Of a DNA stretch of 64,000 nucleotides, positions 8,216-22,400 are shown piece by piece (the first letter of the stretch is position 1; every line of letters starts with the position of its first letter). A program made the position numbers and the translations under genes. The notes beneath the pieces are model-generated. The model saw only the letters and a list, made by a program, of their open reading frames with translations. It made no database searches and had not been told where the DNA came from. The stretch is from Clostridium_AI sp964409685 (GTDB lineage: Bacteria; Bacillota; Clostridia; Lachnospirales; Lachnospiraceae): NCBI GenBank assembly GCA_964409685.1, contig CAYPEJ010000018.1, positions 1 to 64,000 of the forward strand, in the 5' to 3' direction.

Positions 8216-10396
8216 ATGGACTATTCGGCATTCGACGATGATTTGGCGGCGCGGTTCGCCGAAGTTCGCCCGGACCCGCAGCCCGCGGGCGCGTGGGAGG
8301 ACTACGACCAGGAGCTCTCCCAGCAGATCGGCGCCGGCCCCGACCAGACGGTCGCGGGTCTCGCATGGAATTTCAACAACGTCTACGGTCTCAATCTCCA
8401 GTCCCTCGTTCAGTCGGGGGACTACGCGAAAGCCCGTGCCTACCGCGACCAGCTCCGCGAGTCCATCGAGGCGAACCGTGACAACCTTCTCGAACTCACG
8501 CGGAACACGGACAGGAGGACACAGCCGGGGCAGCCCGGCCCCGGACAGATTACGCTTGAGCTCGCCAACCGTGCCAAGAACGTTCTCATGTACGGGTTCG
8601 ATTCAGCCGAAGTGACGCTCCCCGACGGGACGAAGTCCACGGTCGGGGCCGTGCTCGCCGACGGCAGCCCCGTGCTCGCGAACCAGACGCAGGACCTCGA
8701 GCGCGCCGGGTTCGGCAGCAACGTCGCGGGGCTCCTCATGGAGGGCGACGATATGCAGCGGCGGGTCATGCAGAACCTGACGAACCCCATCATGCGCCCG
8801 CAACCGAACTCGACGCAGACCAACCAGGTCCCGAACCAGCGTCAGCTCGTCGACCTCGCGAACGACGTGGCGAACAACTGGGACCGTCTTTCCGAGACGT
8901 TCGGCGACGGCCTTGTGAATTTCGTCGACTACGTGAGCTCCTCCCACGCCCGCACGGGCAACGCCTCCGCCACAATGCGGACGCTCGCCGAGTTCGCCGA
9001 GGCGCTCAACGCCGACGGGAAGTACTCGGGCAAAGACCTCGCCGCCCGCGTCATCAACGGCTACAACGACTTGCTCTCCGCCGCTTTCCGTGGCGACGAG
9101 ATCCGGGACGCGCAGGGCCGCGTCCACCAGATGCAGATTTCCGACAACCAGCGCCGGACGTTCGACGCCGTCGTCCTCCCCGCGATCAAGACCGCTCTCG
9201 GGCAGGGCGTCACTCCCGACTTCCGTGATCCGAGGTTCCGCCAGGCCATCAGGGAAGTCACCGACACGATGGCGTTCATCTCCTCGTCCGGCGCCGACTT
9301 GTTCACGGAGGCCCGCGACAAGGGCTTCGACCTCAACGGGGACTTCGGGCGCTACATCGCGAACTCGATTTCCGGGGCCCCCATGGAATCGGGCAATATC
9401 ATCGAGACGACCCGTCGACTGCGGCGGTCGCTCGACCAGTACGTCATGGGCGGTCGCGACATGTCCGCCCTTCCCGTCCAGATGTCCGGCCAGTCGCGGG
9501 ACTACGTCTCCTCCATTGAGAAGAGCAACGGCGGGAAGTCGTCCTGCCCCGAGGCCGACGGCATGGCGCTTTCCGCCAAGCAGTACATCATGCGCGAGCT
9601 TCTCCCGTTCATGGCGGGCGGGCATCGTGTCGACGACGCTTTCAACTACGTGATGTCGGACGACGCCCGCAGACAGCGTTTCGTGCGCGGTCTCGCCGAC
9701 CAGCTCGCCCCGTCGTTCCACGGCGAGGGCGCGGGCGAACTCTCGACAATGGTGGCCGAACAGGTCATCCAGAGCGTCATCGCCGGGCGTGGCATGAGCA
9801 TCGAGGAAGCCGTCGCCAATATCGCCATGAACGGCAAGGCCCCACCCGCGGTTGCCAAGGCGGCAAACGCATGGTATCACGGGAACGTGTCGAACGTCGG
9901 GCTCACCGGCGAACTCCGCGAACAGCTGAAACAGCATTTGAAAGAGCAGGGGCTTACACCCTCGCAGGTTCTCCGCGTGATGTCGAACCTCTCTTCGCTC
10001 TCCAGCGTCGCACAGGCAAACGGCGGCAACCCCCTTGCCCCGCTCCAGTCCGCTCTGCGCGTAGGGAGGATGAGGATTCCGGTCTATGACGACAAGGGCA
10101 ACCTCGTTGACATCCAGACCGGACTCCGCAATTTCAGCAAGACCCCGTTCGAGTACCGCGACCCGTATTCCGGCAAGGTCATCGAGGTCGAGCCAGGCAC
10201 GTTCGATCAGGATCCGGGGTCGTGGTTCATGATCCAGTCCATGCTCGCCGAGCAGGAGAAGGAACTCAAGCGCATCCACGAACAGCAGCGGAGGATGCAG
10301 GAGTTCAAGGACAAATCTGACTACCGTCAGCAGATAACGCAGGAAAATCAAAAATACAGGCATGACCTCGCTGGCGAGGGCGGCGTAGACCTGTAG
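8216..10396 (+). CDS. Large virion-module protein, unknown
   Basis: 726 aa, ATG behind AAGGAGCATTC. A Pro/Asp-rich start is followed by a mostly helical, Gln/Asn/Arg-rich body. The C-terminal 60 residues are a charged coiled coil (LAEQEKELKRIHEQQRRMQE) ending in GEGGVDL. There are no membrane segments. Such helical proteins directly before a giant ejection-type protein are often internal core proteins in podovirus-like phages, but no family was recognised. Confidence 0.6.
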   Translation: MDYSAFDDDLAARFAEVRPDPQPAGAWEDYDQELSQQIGAGPDQTVAGLAWNFNNVYGLNLQSLVQSGDYAKARAYRDQLRESIEANRDNLLELTRNTDRRTQPGQPGPGQITLELANRAKNVLMYGFDSAEVTLPDGTKSTVGAVLADGSPVLANQTQDLERAGFGSNVAGLLMEGDDMQRRVMQNLTNPIMRPQPNSTQTNQVPNQRQLVDLANDVANNWDRLSETFGDGLVNFVDYVSSSHARTGNASATMRTLAEFAEALNADGKYSGKDLAARVINGYNDLLSAAFRGDEIRDAQGRVHQMQISDNQRRTFDAVVLPAIKTALGQGVTPDFRDPRFRQAIREVTDTMAFISSSGADLFTEARDKGFDLNGDFGRYIANSISGAPMESGNIIETTRRLRRSLDQYVMGGRDMSALPVQMSGQSRDYVSSIEKSNGGKSSCPEADGMALSAKQYIMRELLPFMAGGHRVDDAFNYVMSDDARRQRFVRGLADQLAPSFHGEGAGELSTMVAEQVIQSVIAGRGMSIEEAVANIAMNGKAPPAVAKAANAWYHGNVSNVGLTGELREQLKQHLKEQGLTPSQVLRVMSNLSSLSSVAQANGGNPLAPLQSALRVGRMRIPVYDDKGNLVDIQTGLRNFSKTPFEYRDPYSGKVIEVEPGTFDQDPGSWFMIQSMLAEQEKELKRIHEQQRRMQEFKDKSDYRQQITQENQKYRHDLAGEGGVDL

Positions 10397-10407
10397 CGCC
10401 GTGCCGG

Positions 10408-10436
10408 TTGCTTTCTACGCTCGGACTTGGTATTAT
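10408..10436 (+). promoter_or_regulatory. Sigma70-like promoter for the giant gene
   Basis: -35 TTGCTT (10408-10413), 17-bp spacer, -10 TATTAT (10431-10436) in the context ACTTGGTATTATAT, shared with the capsid promoter (TTTGGTATTATAT). The start codon is about 30 nt downstream of the -10. Confidence 0.7.
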
Positions 10437-10465
10437 ATTCCGAGACGTAAAGAATAGGAACCGGC

Positions 10466-13400
10466 ATGGCTTTTGACATTTTCGACACCGAAGACGAGAC
10501 GACCCCTCGCCCCGTCCGCCCCGTTCAAATCGCGACCTCCACGATGTCCGGAGATCCTCAGACGGACGACACGTCGCCCTTCTCCCTCATCGCGTCACAG
10601 CCGCTGGCTCCAACGCCGGAGGTCGACGCCACGTACGTGAACGGCGTGAGGCGCCCGGTGTACGAAACGCCGCAGGACGCAACCGTCCCGAAGGTCGGTT
10701 CCGCCCACGATCTGCTGCAGGTCGACCCCGACCCGACGGGCCAGTACACCATCGCATATGGTCAGAAGACCGGACAGGCGCTCGGCGCGGCCGACGTCCA
10801 GTCCATCAACGCCTTTGGCAAACGCTTCTCCGTCGGTCAGCTCGTGCAGACTGATACGGGCCGCAAGATCCTAGACCTCGTCGCGAAGAACCGCGAGGGA
10901 GTCCGCCGTGACTTCTTCGAGGCGATGAACCCGCTGAACTGGAACATCTGGGAGAAGCTCCCGTACGTCGGCATGTTCGCCTCGGTCGGTGGTTCCATCT
11001 TCAAGGGCAAGCAGGTTTCCGACACGTACGAGAAGATGCTGAAGGGCGAACCCGTCTCCGACGACGACCTGCTCACCGCCACGCTCTACAATCTCGAGAA
11101 CCGCCGCATGTCCGACCAGACATGGGGTGCGACCGTCGCCGACATCATCACGCAGGCCCCGGGCTTCATGGCCGAGTTCGCCGCGTCGGGCAAGCTCCTC
11201 GAAGGCGCCCGGAGGTACGCCGCGAAAGCCTTGGCCGAGAACGGTTCCGTCAAGGGGCTCTCCCGCGTCGGGCTCGCCACCGCGACCAAGACGCTCGCCG
11301 AGGAAACCACGGCTGATGCCATGGGCGCCGTGGTGCGCAAGGTCGCCGAGGAAGCCGGGGATGCCTCGGCGAGAGGCCTCGCGTCGGCGGCGCAGTCCGT
11401 CATGTCCAACTCCGCGCTCAAGGCCGACGTGGTCGACTCCGTCGCCCGCGTCCTCGAGGGTTCGATCCTGAGCGACGAACTCGCCGCCGTCACGGGCGCC
11501 AAGGCGTGGGGCGCGAACATGGTCAAGAAGGTCGCCAAGGAACGCGCGGCCCTCGCCGTCGAGGGCTACCTCAAGGCCAACGCCATGTCGAGCAGCGTCC
11601 TGCGTTCGACCCGCGCCGCCGGCAAGTCCATCGCCGACGCCGCCGTGCGCGGCCTGCTCGACGTCGGACGCTGGGGCACAGAGGATTCGACCGTTCTCAC
11701 GACCGCCACGGGTTCCGCCGGCAAGGCGCTCGCCGACGCGCTCAACGTGTTCTTCGTTGAAGCCCCGCTGAAGGGCGCCGAGCTCTACGCGCTCAACCGC
11801 GCTGTCACCGCGCCGCTCCTTTTCACGGGCGCAGTCGGGCGGCAGGAACTCGCAATCCAGGCCGCCGCGTACCGCAACAACGACGAACGGCTCATGGAAG
11901 ACGCCAAGGCCATCGGCCTCGGTCTCGACCTTCTCGAATACATTTCCGAAAACACCGGCCGTGGTCTCAAATCCATCCTCCGGGCGGGCGCATTGAAGTT
12001 CGCCCCGAAGCTGGCCGCCCCCGCCGCCCGCACCGCCGGGAACTTCCACTACACCAGCGCGGCGCTCCGGCGCAACCCACAGGGTCAGATCGTCGGCGCG
12101 GAACTCGAAGGCCTCATTGAGCAGGGGCATGGCGCGGAAGTCGGCGGTGTCATGCGCCGCTTTGTCGAGAAGGTTCTCGGGAAGCCGGGGACTGCGAAGA
12201 CGAACACGCTGGACGACCAGGTCACCGCCGTGACCGCGAAGCTCAAGGCGGACGGCATCAACCCCGGCAACCGCACGGCGCTCGCCGCCACGCTCCGCGA
12301 AGGGATGGTGCAGCCCGGTCTGTCGCAGGACGTCGCCGCCGCGCTCGGCACCGACATCAAGGGCTACACGAACGGCGCGTTGAAGTGGGCGTACAACGAG
12401 AAGGTCGACGGCATGAAGCTCACGTGCTTCCGCCAGTACGTCATGGCCGACTACTGCGCCCGTCACCAGATCGGCCCGGAGACCGCCATGCGCGTCTTCG
12501 AGCAGATGGGCTACGACGGCATCCTCGGCGAAATGTTCGAGGAGCGCTACAACGACGTCGTGTCCGCGCTGTGGGGCCTCGACGCCGAGAAAGACCAGAG
12601 CTTCAAGGCGCGCATCGAGCGCGCGTTCAAGTCGATCAATCCCGGGTGGGACCAGCTCACCGCGGAAGCCGTGGGCTTTGCGATGCCGATGGTCGCCCGC
12701 GCCGGGACGATGCGCGCCCTCAACGCCATCGGCGGGCCAGACGCGCTTGGCGAGTTCAAGGACAACGCTTCCCTCTACCTCGACGCGACGCGGCACGGGG
12801 CGGTCGGCCAGTGGCGGCGTGGCGACGTGGCCGCCGGACACGCCAGGACCGTGAAAGCGGAACGGGCGAAACTTGCGGAAGCGACAACGGCTCTCACCGC
12901 GGCGGAGGCTTCACGCCCCGCCAACGCTGACGACCAATGGGAACTCGAACACATCGCCCCGCTCAAGGCGGAGGTCGCAAAATACAGGACCGCCATCGCC
13001 CGGCTGTACAGGCATTACCGCTTGTTCAACGAGTCGCTTACCGGCGACCAGCGTTCCGACGACAACAATTTCGTGAACGCCGCCCCGCTCACGACGGCTC
13101 AGGCCGAGCTCCCCGACGAGGAGTACAACCGCATCCTCGCCGTCACCGAGGCCGATGCGACGCGCGCATCTGCCGCGACGACCGTCCTCAAGTCCCGCGC
13201 CGCGTGGATGGGCCAGCTGCTTTACAAGCAGGAAAACCGAACCCCGGACGAAGAGCCCAGCCTGTTCCGCAAGGCCGCCGTGTGGGCCGTGAAGGCCGCC
13301 GGCACTCTCACCACCGGCGACATGGGCATCATGTCCATGAACCCCGCCCAGTGGCACGGCGAAGACCGCGGGCTCCCGCGGGGCATTCAGGAGTCGTTGA

Positions 13401-16400
13401 AGAACGGCTACAAGAGAATCTTCACCGAGGAACTGCGCAATCTGCAGCAGGCCAACGCGGCGGCCGCCGCCAATGGCGGAACCGAACATACATACCAGGC
13501 CGACTACGACACCGCGCATGAACGCGCCCTTGCCAAGTTCCAGCCGCTCGCCGAACGCCTTATGGCCGAGAGCCTCGCGGCGCACCAGGCCCGCACGTTC
13601 TCCCGCGAAGAGGTCACGGACGCGGCAATCATCGAAGTCGCCCGTGGGCGCGGCATCATGTTCGACGGCGCCACGCGGGAACTCGTCTCGCCCGACGGCT
13701 CCCGGCAGACCATGGATGCCTTTTATGACACGAACCGCGACGAGGTGAACGGGATTCGCAACCGTGCATCCGTCGCTCTCTATGACATGCTCGCGGGCGG
13801 GCATCTCCAGTCCGGTCGTGTCGCCATGCACCGCACGACGGACGACTCCAACCCGGTCGTGGACGTCCTCGAAATCCCGCGCAACCTTCCGACGGAAGAG
13901 CAGGCCGTGGTCGCCATGATTATGCGCCAGATACCGGGAATGCGCAACGTTCTCCGTGCTCACCAGATCGACGCCGACAAACCGCTCGACATCCAGCTCG
14001 GCGGCCCCGCCACGCGGCAGGAGTGGCTCGACAACATCGTGCGCACGGTGCTCCCGACGGGCGAAATCACGGGCGAGTCCATGCAGGAGGCGCTCTCCCA
14101 CGCCGGTGACGTCGATCCGCTTCTCCTCGAGAACGTGGCCCGCGACCTCAACTTCCAGTACGACGGCACCGACTCCGACCTCGCGCGACGCAACCGCGAG
14201 ATCATCGAACTTGCCATCCTGTCGAAGACCGTGTCCGACAGCAACGTCATCACGTACGCGCGGCCGGGTACGCTCACGCCGAACGACCCCGCCGCGTCCG
14301 AGTGGACGGAGTACGTGACGGCGCGCCGCCGCTCGGACGGGCGGTGGGCGTATCTCGACGCCAACGGGCACTCGCAGGTCGCCACGTCGGACGAACTTGA
14401 CGCGCAGATGGCCGCGAACGGGAACTGGACCCGTGTCAGCCCACAGGTCGTGTTCACGTCCGCGCAGCTGCTTCAAGCGGACGATGCGATGACGATGATC
14501 GCCGGCCTCGGAATGAAGCGCCAGTATCTCGCCGCGCTGAATCGTTCGGGCGTCGACGTGAACTACTACGACCCGCTGTTCCGCACGGGTACCGCGTCCT
14601 ACAACAACCCCGTGGTCGCCGACCGCATCCGCGCCGAAGAGAAGTCGCTCTCCGACCTCTACGAGAGAAACGGACGTCAAACCGACCCGAAACTCTATCT
14701 TGCCCCGGGGGCGTCCGCGACGGATGCCAACGCGATGGCGGCCGCGGCGGCTCTCCGTGACAAGGCCCAGGCCGCATACTACCGCCGGAACGACGAGACG
14801 CGCGGGTACGCGAAGCTCGCCGACGACACGCTTCGCCGCGCGGGCGTCGCCGTCCCGTTCAGCAACACGGGTGTCTCCATCGGGACGGTCGCGTCCGACC
14901 TCCACGGCAAGTATTCGATTTCGCTTTCCGCCGTGCGCGGCCGTCGCCAGTCCGGGAACGTGTACGTCCCGATCGACCACTCCATCGCGCAGAACTACAA
15001 GTCCGCCCTTCTCTCGGCGGCTCTCATCGACGCCTACGCGAAGAACCGTCGGTACATCGACGAGATCTTCGACGCAGGCATCCGCGACTTCATGCAGGCG
15101 GTGGACCGCGTCGCGCAGACCGCGCAGAACAACGCGGCGACCCCGGAACTCGCGGCGAACATCGCCGACTTCCGTGCCGCGACGGTTTCGCGGGGCGACA
15201 TGCCGACCCGCAAGCCGTCGGCGTTCACGTTCTCCCTTCTGGCCCGCGCGTTCGCGCTGTACCAGACGGAAGCCGAAGGAAACCTCAAGTCCGTGCTGGG
15301 CGACTTTGCCCCCGCGCTCAAGGAGATCGCCTCCGCTGTCCGCGCCACGCCGCAGTTCCAGGCGTTCACCGCCGTCGTCGACCGCGTATTCGGCGGGAGC
15401 GGCATGAACCCCGACGCCATCGCCCGTGCGCAAGGCGTCGACAACACGCGGGGACTCGCCCGCATGTTCGCGCTGTTCGCCCCGTCCGGTTCTCCCTCTT
15501 TGTATGAAGCCATCGAGAACGCGCGGCCCGCGGGGCTTTCCGCCAACGAGTTCCTCACCCGTGTCGGCGAGCAGGACGCTTCGATTCTCAATGCGTTCGT
15601 GCACCCCCGCCCGTCCCGCCCTGCCACACCGCAGAACCATCCGACTCCTCCTTCAGGGCCTCGCGGCCCGAACAACCCGACTCCTCCTTCAGGGCCTCGC
15701 GGCCCGAACAACCCGACTCCTCCTTCAGGGCCTCGCAGGCCGAACAGCCCAACTTCGCCATCTGGTTCAGGCGGCCCGACTGGCCCCCGCCGCCCAGGTC
15801 CCACAGGCCCGACCGGTCCTGCCGCACCGGGCAGCGAAGCGACGCCCGTGCGGAGCGGGTCGAGAGCCGGTTGGAACCGCGAGCGCGTCGTCCGGGCGCA
15901 AGTCGCGCAGGAACAGGCCGCCGAACGTGCGGCACAGGAACAGGCCATGCGGGGCGCTCAGGAGACCCTTGCACGGCTACGATCGCAACGTGCCCCACAA
16001 CCCGCGCCGCAGGTCGGTCAGCCCGTGCCTTCTCCGACGGCGCAGCTCAACGAGGTACAGGCCGCCGTGCAGGAGTTGCCGGAGAACGCCGTAACCGAAG
16101 ACGTACTCCTGCGGGCGATGCAGAGCCCCGAACCTACCCCGGCTGAGCCGTCTGACAGAGCCGAATCTACCCCGACCGACAATGAAATCGAGATCTCCGA
16201 GGACTACTTAGACGCTCTGGCTGATCGGGGGCGAGCAATTCGTTCCGACATGCGCGGTGGAAACACGTCCGACGCCAATGTCGAAGAGCTGCGACAGGTA
16301 CTGGGCGAAGCCGACGCCATCCGCGAGGACATCGCCCGTGTCACCGCCGCGCGGGAAACGCCCCAGCCCCCGCGGCCTCCGTCTGGTACGACTTCCGACG

Positions 16401-19400
16401 CGGACACAGCTTCCTTGAGGCGCGGCGACAGAACTGAAGAACCACCGCCTGACCAAGATCCCCTCGACGACCTCGACTTCTTTTTCGTCGGGGGCAACGG
16501 CGGCGTCAGCGCGACGGACACCGTGCAGGAGACGTCCGGCGACGGCGAGAAGATCCCCGTGGTGTTCAAGGAACCGACGGAACTCACGGAGTCCGAGATA
16601 ACCTCGCTCTGCCCCGTGCTCGCGAAGATGTACCATGCGCTCAACAACATGGACCCGACGGCGGACGAGCTGAAGAGTTTCCTCCGTCGGCTCAACCCCG
16701 GCATCCGCGACAAGGACACCGACCGCTTCGCCGAGACGTTCGCCGAGATGGACACCAAACGCCGCCAGGACCAGTTCGAGGACCTGTGGACGTGGGACGA
16801 GGACACGGCGGAAGAAGGCGCCCTGCCTGACGGCTACGAGGACGGCAACCGCAAGGCGGTCTTGGCCCTCCAGACGAAGGCGCTCAACAACTTCCTCGCG
16901 CTCACCATGCTCGTGAACCCCGCGACGGGACGGAACTTCCAGGGCTTCATGGAAGACCTGCGCGGTACCCTTCGCCGATCACTCGGGTTCGAGCCGGACT
17001 CCGAGGCCCTGTCGTTCGTCGACGGACTCGTCAACCCCCGTGCCAACCCGGCGGCCACGCCGTCGCTGCGCTATGCGTACTTCGCCGAGACGCTCGCGTC
17101 GTTCTCGACGAACCCCGAACGCATCACGCGGTGCATGCACGAACTCCTCGGGCCGAAGAACGGCCACCCGAAGAACCGCAAAGCCCTCGTGCTTCTCGGG
17201 TATCTCGCGGCGATGCCGACGAACGTCCGCAGCCAGATGACGCAGCTCGTGGCCTCCTCGGCGCCCTCGAAGCCCGTGAAGGTCCGCGCGTCGTTCCTGC
17301 GCGAGGACGGCCACGATGCGTACGGGAAGCTCGCCGACAAGGTGGTGTTCACCGTTGAGCACCGGCGCCCTAATTCGGGCAAGCTCAGCGTCCCGATAGC
17401 CGCGGCCACGTACCGCGAGCTCACGGGGAAGACCGCGGCGGAAGTCCGTGAGCTCGCCGCCGCGCTGACGGTGGACGCCAAGGCGATCTCCGAAGCCGGC
17501 GGGTTCCTGCCGAGCCTCAAGACCGTCCGTCGCGGCAGCAAGTCGTCGCTGTTCAACTCGATGGCCGACCTGTTCGAGAAGTACTTCGGTGCCGACTCCA
17601 CCATCTGCTCCATATTCTCCTCGTACGACACGGGCGACTACCTCGACCAGGGCATCCTGAAAGACCAGGTGAGGGACGTGCTCACCGCGTCCAAAGGCGC
17701 GGTCCCGTACACCGTGGAAGCCATCGTGTCCGGACTTGAGACAATCGCCAGCACGATCGGGGACGGCAAGGTCACGGCGGAAGTCGCCGACCAGGTTGCC
17801 GCGCTGGTGTTCGCCACGGGCAGCAGTGCGAACGGCGGGTATGTCGTCCCGCCGAACTCGGCACGTCGCCCCGATCAGATTTCCGCCATATTCACCGCGT
17901 TCCAGGAAGTGATGCCCGCCACGATCATGACGGCGGAAGTCGACCCCGAACGCACGAATCAGCCCGCGTCTTCCGTGGCCATCACGATGCGCGGCGTCGA
18001 ACCGGCCCTGCAGGTCTTCATGGACCGCATGGACGCCATGGGGTTCCGCGCCGTGTGCGAACGGCTATACCCGGCGTTCGCGGGACTGCCCGAAACCGGC
18101 GCTGCCAGCAAGCAGTCGATTCTCGGCCTCTGCCGACAGGCGATGTGCTGGCCGACCGCCGCGCGCGACAGCGTCGTCGCGAAGTCGCTCTCCAAGACGA
18201 TGGACCCGCTTGAGACGTACAAAGGCTGCGAAACGTCGTTCGAGCTTGCGAACGACATGGCCGCGCTCGCGAAGATCTCGAACCTCACGGCGCGCGGCGC
18301 GAAGTCGAACGAGCTGAAGCGGAAGTACGGCGTAACGACAATCGCCGCGTTTCGCCCGGACAATACGTTCTACGTCCCGGTGTTCTCCGGCGACCACAGT
18401 TCGTCCATCCTCATCTCGTGCCCGTTCCTCGACAAGTTCGCCGGCAAGACTTATCTGGAAGCGGCAACGGAAGTCGCCTCGTGGCTCGGCCTCGACCTGC
18501 TCGGCGTGGACGCCAAGCGTTCCGCGACGACCTCGCTCGAAGCCCCCGGTGTCAGTTTCATCGGACTGAAGCATAACCCCGACGGGACTGTGAAGTACGC
18601 TCGGGATTCAAGGTTCGCCAAGACCGGTACGTGGACTCTCGACAATTCCGACGAGCCACGCGGAGCAAAAGCCCGAATCGCCAACTGGCAAGAGTACCGT
18701 CGGAAAGACCAGGCCAAGTTCAACTATTTCGGCGGGATAACGAAGTACATTGGCTTCGGGCCCGAAGGATCGTCCACCAAGCACTACGCGGACACGACGT
18801 TCAAGAACATCGCCGTCGACGGCACGGGCGCCCGCTACACAAGTGGCGACGTCGTGGGCGTGTCGATTTCCGGTGCGTCCCGCTCTGGGTCAGTCCCATT
18901 GGCCGACCCGAGATACCAGGCCGAACTGGCCCTGGCCATGCGGGCCGGCGCGACTATCGTCGCCGACAACAAGAAAAACCGGGAACGGTCCTACAACAAG
19001 GACTCCGAGGGCAGACTCGCGGAGTTCCTTTCGGCCAATGGGTACGTCGCCACTGAACTCGCCGACGGCGCAATATGGAGGCCCGCCGACAAGGCGCTGG
19101 CCGAGAACGAACCCGAGCACGGCGAGTGCCGCGTCAACATCGTCTGGAGCAAGGATGGCGGCGCGAACGAGTCCATGCTCGGCACCACGCTCGCGACGGG
19201 CTACGGCGCCGAGCAGCTGAAGCTCTGCGCGAAGGACGTGAACTCCATAACGCTGAAGTTCCACGCGATGAACACGGCGAACTCCGGCTCCTACGGGGCG
19301 CACCTCGAGTTCATCAAGTCCCTTTGTCTGGGCATGAAGCAGGAGTCCAACGTCGGCGAGTTCGGCAAGTGGGACCCCAAGCGCGTCTTGATGGACTTCA

Positions 19401-22400
19401 TCCGCAAGCAGCGCAGCTCCGACTTCGCCGATTCGACTTCCGTTCTCACGGACTTCGACTCCGTCAAGCTCTCGCTCGCCAACTCCAAGACAATGGGCGT
19501 GAGCGACGGCAACGGCGGTGTCAAGCCGTTCATGAAGTGGTTCTTCGACGAACTCGGCAAGGCCATCGACCGCGCGGGCAAGCCGCTCGACTCCTACGAG
19601 GGCGATGCGCTCGACAAGCTTTTCGCCACGGAGGACAACCCGGAGGGCTTCGTCGACTGGGTCGACCAGGCCATGCCCGAGCGTTCGGGCAAGCGCAAGA
19701 TCTCCGAGATCCTCGACGGCGTACGGCTCGACCGCATCGAAGGGCTCGCTTCCGAGAACACCTATAGCCTGTCCTACGTCAGCAACGACCTCATGGGATT
19801 CCAGGTCGCCAACGTGTCCCATACCGCCACGACGCAGAAGAGGGGCAAGACGCAGTACGGCAAGACACCACGCAACAATCTGGTCGACGCGATGACGATG
19901 GCGAGCGTGCTCCGCACGTGGAACGCGGACATCGCAAACGGCAACATCAGCGAGCACGGGAGCGACCCGGCCATCTTTTCCAATCTCCCCGAGGTCGCCG
20001 ACAATCTGCAGGAGCTGCTCGCCTCGTGGGTCGACGTGGCCAAGTGCATGGTCAACGACCCGTACACGGCGAAGATGCTCCGCCTCGACGACGAAGAGAT
20101 GCGCGAGATGCAAGCGCGGCATGAACCTATCGACGGGCAGTTCATGCGCGACAAGGTTGCCCGTGCGCTCGCGTCGCTGGTGCGGAAGAACATCAGCGTC
20201 CCGCTGAAGGCCGTCGACACGCCACTCGTATCCAACATGAGCTGGGTGGACGACAACGGGAACGTGCAGACGCACTCGGCATCGCAGATGTTCAAGGACA
20301 CGCTGCAGGGGTCGATGACGATACCTCAAGTGGACAACCAGTTCATGCGCGCATACCGCCGCATGGCGCTGTGCAACGTGAACAACCGCGACCCGTCGTT
20401 CCGCTATGGCCTGTACCTTGGCGTCTCGTGCAACGAGCTTGAAGCGAAGTTCGCCAACGTTCTCCAGAACTGGCAGCTCACGGAAAGCGAACCGACGAAG
20501 CGCACGATCGAAATCCTCGACGTCGTGTTCACGGAACTCCGGGACGCCGAGGAAGCCGTTGTCAAGACCAACAACCGCGGTGCGGCGGACAGGGCGCTCT
20601 TCATCCGCCGCTTGCTCGCGGAGTGCTTCTTCGACCACCGCGGCAAGCCGATGGTCGAGCACAAGCGGCACTACAAGACGCGGAGCAACGGGCAGATCGT
20701 GGAGAACGTCGCGGAATGGTACGTCGAAGTCTCCTACGACGACCTGTTCACGAACCTCGTCAAGGACGAGCGTGGCAAGCCGACGTTCGACCGCAGCGCG
20801 GTCTACACGGACATGACGGACTCCAAGGGCGTCAAGCGCATGTACCTCGGCGGCACGATGTTCGGGCTTCCCCGCACACCGTCGGGCAACGGGTCGATGT
20901 GGCTGCAGGTCGTCCGCGCCGCGCTGCCTGTCACCGAGAAGGAGCTTGACGACGGGGACTGGAAGGCCGGCTACGACGCCATGGTCGCCCCAGATCCCTT
21001 CACGCTCAAGATTCTCGGCTGCGACCACGATGGCGACAAGTCGAAGCTCTACATGCTCGAGTCTCCGTCCGTGATGACCCCGGCCAACTCGAAGGCCGAG
21101 AGAACCCTCCGCGATGCACCGCGTACGCTCAACTTGAACGCGGGCGCCACATCGTGGCTTGAGCATCGTGGGGAGTATATTGGCAAGGATGACGAAGGCT
21201 ATCCGCTGTTCAAGCAGCATGAACTCCAGGTCACGGACGTCGCGAAGATGCAGGCGAACAACTCGTTCGTCATGGGCCTGTTCGACATGGCGCGGGCACT
21301 GCCCGTGAAGTGCCAGGGTCACAGCGCACCCGTGTACTGCGGGATGACCACAGACACAGCGAGCTTTGACAACCTTGGTGCCGCGTTCCGTGGCACGAAA
21401 GCCACGCTGACCCCGAAAGCCGAGGAAGGCGCGAAAGCCGGCACCGCATGGGACACCGACATCACGAAGAACGCCGACATCGTCCTGCCAGCAGTCCTCG
21501 ACGCGAAAAGCGGCAGGACAATCGGCAACCCGGAAGTCGCCGCCATCGCGGGTTCGGGCATGATGAACGCGGGCAACGCCCGCGCCCTCGTCGTGTCGCT
21601 CGCCTCCTCGCTCCACCTTTCGTGGATGTCGGGCGTATGTAAGACCGGGCTGTTCAGCAGCATGAGCAACGATGACACCGCGGCGGAGTGGCTGGACTTC
21701 ATCTACCACATCGACGGTCTGTCGAACGCGACATTCGACGACGCCAAGGAGCAGATGTGCTCCCGCCTCGGCATCACGTCGGGCATGATGGACACCATCA
21801 TCGCCGATTTCATCACCTACGGTCGTCTCACCGGTGAATTTCCGTCCGATGACGAAGCCTTCGCCGAAGCGTTCAAGCACTACGCGGCGAGTGGCAAGAA
21901 AGGCGGCTCGCGTGCGTACATGCGGCGCGCGACGGACAAGACGGACTACGCCATGCAGGCGGACATCCGCCGCATGTTCACGGGCAAAGCCACGGTGGCG
22001 GTGACCTCCGACGCACTCAAGTCCTTCTTCGGGCTCAAGTACGACACCGACGGCAAGAAGTGGGTCGCCGACCCAGACAACCAGTCCAGCACGGGATGCT
22101 TCATCGTCAACGAACTTCGCGCCGAATTGCCTAAGTTCTGCGAGGAATACGGGGTCACGCCGGACACGGCGGAAGACATGCTCAGCGGTCTGTTGCGGCG
22201 GCTCGCCACGATGAACGTCAACTATTCGGACGCCGCCGGGTACGTGAAGTACCTTGTGGACAAGAAAGCGTCTGGTGGCGACACGAGCCTCGACTGTCGG
22301 ACCATGCTTGAATGGTTCGTGTCCAAGAGGGACCTCGCGGAAGCCAAGGCGTTCGCGAAGTCGATCAACTACCTCAAGGCGGACCCGATGGCCCCCGGGG

